The notes beneath the pieces were generated by a model. It was not told the DNA's origin. It saw only the letters and a program-made list of their open reading frames with translations, and made no database searches. Of a stretch of DNA of 64,000 nucleotides, positions 61,729 through 64,000 are shown piece by piece; position 1 is the stretch's first letter, and every line of letters begins with the position of its first letter. Source of the DNA: Liriodendron chinense (lineage: Eukaryota > Streptophyta > Magnoliopsida > Magnoliales > Magnoliaceae). The DNA lies in NCBI GenBank assembly GCA_003013855.2, contig PVNU02000127.1, positions 1,550,001 to 1,614,000 of the forward strand, written 5' to 3'. The translations under genes and the position numbers were made by a program.

Positions 61729-63026
61729 GAGCTTATTGAAAAGATTCAAGGGTCGATCTTTGAATGGCCATTGCCATCTTCAAGATTCAGAGGTAAGTCT
61801 GCCTTGAATATTGGTAACAACTGGTCATAGGCAATGGCAAAGACCTTCATGATCCCTCATCCAGGTTAAACGGTTTGTTTAACATGATGAGACTAGGTTT
61901 TGTTGTAGCTATGGGTGTGCTCTGTCTTGCCCAGCTATGTATCTTGGAACTGCAGTTCCTTCTCTTTAGTAATATTTTTTCTCATTGTTTGTTCAAAAAA
62001 AAAAAAAAGAAAAGAAAGCAACAAACACATAACCATACTCATATGAAGATTGATAAATGATTGAGGAAAAATTCATGAGAAACAAAAGGAAAGAGATAAA
62101 TCATCACCATTATCATCTTAGCAGACAGAAAAAGAAACCCAAAAAGTCAAAGTTAGATTGCAGAAGTAGAACAAAAAAAAAGTGAGGTTTAGGTTACCTT
62201 GAATACTCTTGTTTTCAATAATTCTAGATGAACTTGGGATACACCATTGATAGTATGACAACAAACGATTGATAGGTTTGCGACCCGAATACTCTACAAA
62301 CAAAATTGGAAACAAACATATAGGTAAGCTCTCTAAACTCTATCCATCATTGGTGCAAATAGAGCTTAGTCAAGAGCTAAAGACAAATTTAGGTAAGCAA
62401 CAATCATTAAGAACTTCAGATTGACCAAGTATAATACATTAATATGTGAATTGGAGACTAGTGTGTACAGTACAAAGCAAACACATACCAGTAAGTGAAA
62501 ACATTGATGCATGAAGACAGTTGAAACCAGTGTTTAAAAAAGGCATGAGGGTTATTCCTTGAGGTGCCCCACGCCACACAACCTCAACATATTGAGGCAC
62601 ACTCTTATGATTTACAAGGCATAATCCTCAAGCCTGCCACTTGCCATCTTCTTATCATTAAAAATTCATGCATACATCAGAAGTGCCACCCCATTTTTTT
62701 CCCCAAAGGCCATTTGCACTTCAGAACACGAGAGATCGGAATGTGATAATATTGAAGTCATTTACCTTCTTTCTTTTTTTCTTTTTCTTTTTTCTTTCTT
62801 TCTTCTTTTTTCTTTTTTTTTACTTGAAAGGTAACACTACCGGTGATTGAACCCTGGATCACTCACACACACTACATTGTCTCTACCAGCTCATCTAATG
62901 AGCCAGAGACTCATTTACCTTCACAGCACCTTCCTCAATAATTGACATGCGAGCAAGCCGACTATAATCAAGACCAAAATGCTTTTTCAGCTCCTCCACG
63001 AAAAAGAAATTGATGTCATATATGAT
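45013..63026 (-). CDS. Alpha-1,4-glucan phosphorylase, 'glycogen phosphorylase 1-like', 3' part (12 exons)
   Basis: GT35 enzyme that releases glucose-1-phosphate from starch-type glucans using pyridoxal phosphate. Coding exons on the minus strand: 62919-63026, 62198-62293, 53156-53212, 51813-51959, 51660-51719, 51431-51535, 49681-49842, 48163-48236, 47518-47641, 45608-45699, 45271-45391, 45013-45165 (stop). All junctions are GT-AG, phases agree, and 432 codons are open. Motifs in order: CHTINGV (substrate-site His), KTNGVT, RRWIVVSNPSLCGLISKWLG, DVQIKRIHEYKRQLLN, VCVIGGKAAPGYEIAKKIIK, FIPDYNVSVAE, HEASGTGSMKFLMNG (the Lys binds PLP), YEKTW-like end (EEYAEKTWGIEP). GGKAAPGY and GTGSMKF replace the GGKAFATY and GTSNMKF of the usual plastidial and cytosolic plant isoforms, pointing to the third plant clade. 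The N-terminal half and any plastid transit peptide lie beyond base 64000. Confidence 0.93.
45851..46352. mobile_element. Foldback MITE, CTCCAGTG subfamily, in a phosphorylase intron (copy 18)
   Basis: Ends gatgtgctctCCAGTGGTAC and (reverse complement) GTGTGCTCCAGTGGTAC lead into inverted repeats with 'cacagtggtaccagg'. Flanks TTCCCCTTT and CACCCCTTC share CCCCTT. It holds 'ggtgggccacaggacaagga' and 'ccatggcccacctaaatagc'. It lies in intron 45700-47517. Confidence 0.75.
46417..46492. repeat. TA microsatellite, about 38 units
   Basis: An uninterrupted (at)n tract of about 76 bp in the phosphorylase intron 45700-47517. It gives rise to spurious Ile-Tyr repeat open frames. Confidence 0.97.
46576..46740 (-). 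mobile_element. RTE-type LINE 3' end
   Basis: On the minus strand 'gtagccgaccccaattaatt' runs into 'aagcttagatgatgatgatg' (terminal at about 46583-46590), the well-known 3' end of plant RTE elements. The 5' side is truncated. It lies in the same intron as the TA repeat. Confidence 0.75.
49181..49505 (+). mobile_element. 5'-truncated L1 LINE with 13-bp target duplication
   Basis: The plus strand encodes the last residues of L1 ORF2 (LWAIWMGRNNRVFRNSKTS near 49225, then VLVFFRYW), a 3' UTR with 'aataaaatccttgcc' and a simple A-rich tail. The perfect duplication ACTGAGTACAAAC flanks it (49168-49180 and 49506-49518). It is antisense within the phosphorylase intron 48237-49680. Confidence 0.92.
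50487..50580 (-). mobile_element. tRNA-derived SINE, family S2, copy 1
   Basis: On the minus strand 'agctggtagagacagtgtag' (A-box region) and 'aaggtccaatccctgg' (B-box region) are followed by 'tagtgttacct' and an A run. It matches the copy at 62818-62912 and sits in intron 49843-51430, same orientation as the gene. Confidence 0.65.
52199..52420. mobile_element. hAT-type MITE in a phosphorylase intron
   Basis: Left 'gggcccgtttggatgcaatt' and right (reverse complement) 'tttagggcttgtttggatgc' are inverted ends. The inner sequence contains 'tacatccaaatgcacaaaat', another word of the class. Flanks share 'ctaa(a)ggg', too close to the ends to define a clean 8-bp duplication. Confidence 0.6.
53794..54783 (+). 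repeat. 5' LTR (990 bp)
   Basis: TG...CA termini. A TATA box (TATATATA, 54045-54052) is a likely U3 promoter, followed 15-20 bp on by 'gagaaaccctatctc'. Downstream are several aaccctaa words (54350, 54452, 54485). Confidence 0.95.
54789..54800 (+). other. Primer binding site
   Basis: TGGTATTAGAGC, five bases after the LTR, is complementary to the 3' end of initiator tRNA-Met at 11 of 12 positions (canonical TGGTATCAGAGC). Confidence 0.9.
54971..57065 (+). pseudogene. Retrotransposon gag, split and interrupted
   Basis: The N-terminal part starts at 54971 (MSQDQVLETLNTILRRLEAL, coiled-coil-like) and runs to 55300, where a hAT element is inserted. It resumes at 56203 with the retrotransposon gag domain (FDGRLDPKAFLDWLTKMDHY, then AKLFWTNLERK). 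Stops fall at about 56507, 56649, 56865 and 57063. The zinc knuckle at 56907-56948 reads CFNYRSFGHFAFDC: the second Cys of the CX2CX4HX4C pattern is Tyr. Confidence 0.9.
55301..56193. mobile_element. Non-autonomous hAT element inserted in gag
   Basis: An 893-bp insert starting CAGTGTT and ending AACACTG, flanked by the perfect 8-bp duplication GGTACGAC (55293-55300 and 56194-56201). The interior is crowded with short subterminal words (cgatattatcg, ccaatgtatcgatatgc), typical of hAT transposase-binding repeats. No transposase is encoded. It must postdate the retrotransposon. Confidence 0.92.
57087..60465 (+). pseudogene. Retrotransposon pol (protease, RT, RNase H, integrase, chromodomain-like)
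   Basis: Protease: VIIDSGN with its Asp at 57192. RT: SMCVVPALLTPKKDGTWRMF to FSKVDLKSGYHQI (57900-58110), and the YFDD box at 58267-58278. RNase H: ACDALGVGIGGVLSQEG (about 58710) and YDKEFYTVVQSL. Integrase: HHCC finger (HAGGVARHF..CRTCQLEK, 59260-59395), core start SMDFVLGLP, and QTDGQTEVVNRSL (about 59665). A block of the integrase core including the second catalytic Asp region is deleted near 59570. The C-terminus has YQKYLVKWKN then CTWLTEIELQ (60360-60440), a chromodomain-like fold. Frameshift near 57385; stops at 58165, 58303, 58505, 58780, 58929, 59453, 59579 and elsewhere. Confidence 0.9.
60524..60531 (+). other. Polypurine tract
   Basis: AGGGAGAG one base before the 3' LTR, the expected site for plus-strand priming. 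Confidence 0.75.
60533..61532 (+). repeat. 3' LTR (1000 bp)
   Basis: Partner of the 5' LTR, with a TATA box at 60779-60786. It contains the telomere-like stretch aaaccctaaccctaacccc at about 61219-61237, which the 5' LTR lacks in this length. Confidence 0.95.
61663..61725. repeat. GT and GA microsatellite
   Basis: (GT)13 is followed by (GA)17 or so, in phosphorylase intron 53213-62197, just beyond the retrotransposon. Confidence 0.95.
61850..62006 (+). mobile_element. Possible LINE 3' tail
   Basis: 'cttctctttagtaatatttt' followed by 'cattgtttgttc' and 14 A resembles the tail of the L1 copy at 4014-4550 ('cttctcttttttaataattt' plus 'catcgttc' and A run). The 5' limit is not defined. Confidence 0.45.
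62818..62912 (-). mobile_element. tRNA-derived SINE, family S2, copy 2
   Basis: On the minus strand 'gagctggtagagacaatgta' (A-box region) and B box 'gggttcaatcacc' are followed by 'ggtagtgttacctttcaagt' and A/G-rich sequence. It ends only a few bases from the phosphorylase exon 62919-63026, so it occupies the start of that intron, directly beside the 5' splice site. Confidence 0.7.
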
Positions 63027-64000
63027 CTGGATAACAAAAAAGGTCACCAAAGCTTATTGTGAATAATAGGGCTAAAGATAACCAAAAAACTGTTACAAAT
63101 AGAGTATGTTAGGTCAATAGATTATGCCAAAACTAATATGGAATGGTGTCAAAAAGTTCAGAGAAAAGAAAAGGAAAGTAGACAAAAAGATGTAAGGTTT
63201 GCGAAGATAGTAATAAATTAATGATAGAGAAAACAACAATCAAACACAGCTACAGAGTTGAAAATTTGAGGCAATAGACTCAAAGATGTATTATAAAAAC
63301 TTTGAAAATTGACAAATATATGCAAGCTTTGATGGTTGTCAGAAGAGATTAGAGAAGATAGGGTCCCAAAGGACCACATGTGATCCACATGTTTGAGTCC
63401 ACAGAAGGGGCTGATCTGCAATCGAGTTTCAGATATTTCAAGAAGAATCTATTTTATGAAATAAGCTTTTTGTAGTCAATGTAACCTTCATAGAGACCTT
63501 AGCAATGTCCCAAAGCTTTTATGTGACATGTGGGACAGCCAATCCTCAATTTGAACAGTCCATTCATTCCATACCACTAGGACATCCTTGACTCTTCTCT
63601 TTCCTTGATGCCTGAGTATTCCTTTTCTCTTCCTTCACAAAATAGAAATTCTAGGGAAAAGGGGTGTAGCCATGTAGGAGATGGAAATGTCGCAAACTAA
63701 TATGAGAAAACTGTCTAAAAGTGTCTCTTAGTACTCTATAGAGGGCCTTGGAGATAGGGACTCGAGCAGGAAGGAAAACTCTTAAATCTTCCTTCCAGCA
63801 ATGGTTGGAGTTGTTTCTTGAAACCATGGGGTTGAGGCACGCACCCTTGACAATTGCACTAGGAAGATTCAAGGGGTCTTAGATCCTCGATCTTTCTCTC
63901 TCTTTCTTGAAGCTTAGATGCTCCTCCTCTTTCCTCACAATGTGTAGACTCTAGGAGAATGGGGGTTTTCAAGGTTTTTCCTATAACCAAGGGAGAGGGA
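63027..64000. other. Phosphorylase intron, no upstream exon seen
   Basis: I looked on the minus strand for the preceding conserved exon (ending in the family's LLPRH region) and do not see it, so this stretch is probably all intron. Confidence 0.6.

Noticed and set aside
1..64000. CRISPR array, operon or biosynthetic gene cluster
   Set aside because: No regularly spaced repeats with unique spacers and no functionally linked adjacent genes; the organism is a plant with four unrelated genes here.

Overview
This window is nuclear DNA of a flowering plant, probably a woody species with an inflated genome. Genes have short coding exons and long introns full of transposons. Intergenic space is filled with large foldback MITEs, hAT elements, SINEs, L1 and RTE LINEs and LTR elements. 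The foldback elements carry phrases such as ggtggaccacacca and tccacgccgtccatc, which I associate with magnoliid genomes; that placement is a weak inference. No prokaryotic, organellar or CRISPR sequence is seen.

Four host genes are supported, all on the minus strand. (1) 874-5208: the first four coding exons of DCAF13/SOF1, a WD40 protein of the U3 snoRNP/small-subunit processome; the rest lies left of the window. (2) 11827-15581: a complete three-exon gene for a small plant protein of unknown function (At3g17950-like, 138 aa). (3) 32269-32880: a complete single-exon gene for a secreted E6-like protein (203 aa). (4) 45013-63026: the last 12 coding exons (432 codons, all in frame) of an alpha-glucan phosphorylase of the plant 'glycogen phosphorylase 1-like' type, whose 5' half lies right of the window.

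The phosphorylase gene hosts much of the mobile DNA. Its 8.98-kb intron holds a complete but decayed Ty3/gypsy element (53794-61532, LTRs of 990 and 1000 bp, 5-bp target duplication ATTTC). The gag of that element was later split by a non-autonomous hAT element (55301-56193, 8-bp duplication GGTACGAC). Other introns carry two SINEs, a truncated L1, an RTE tail, two MITEs and a 76-bp TA repeat.

Between the genes (7-11.8 kb, 15.7-32 kb, 33-45 kb) I see no further coding gene. The space is built mainly from at least 16 copies or fragments of a Mutator-like foldback MITE superfamily (TIR near GGGCGCGGATTAGG or GGACGCGGATTGC, 9-bp target duplications), often nested. Also present are a solo LTR, a hAT MITE with a perfect 8-bp duplication, a retroposed SINE fragment with a perfect 15-bp duplication, an LTR-gag fragment and a decayed RTE. 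I found no new multi-gene system. The most unusual material is the foldback superfamily, whose conserved core appears behind several different terminal repeats, and the divergent phosphorylase.
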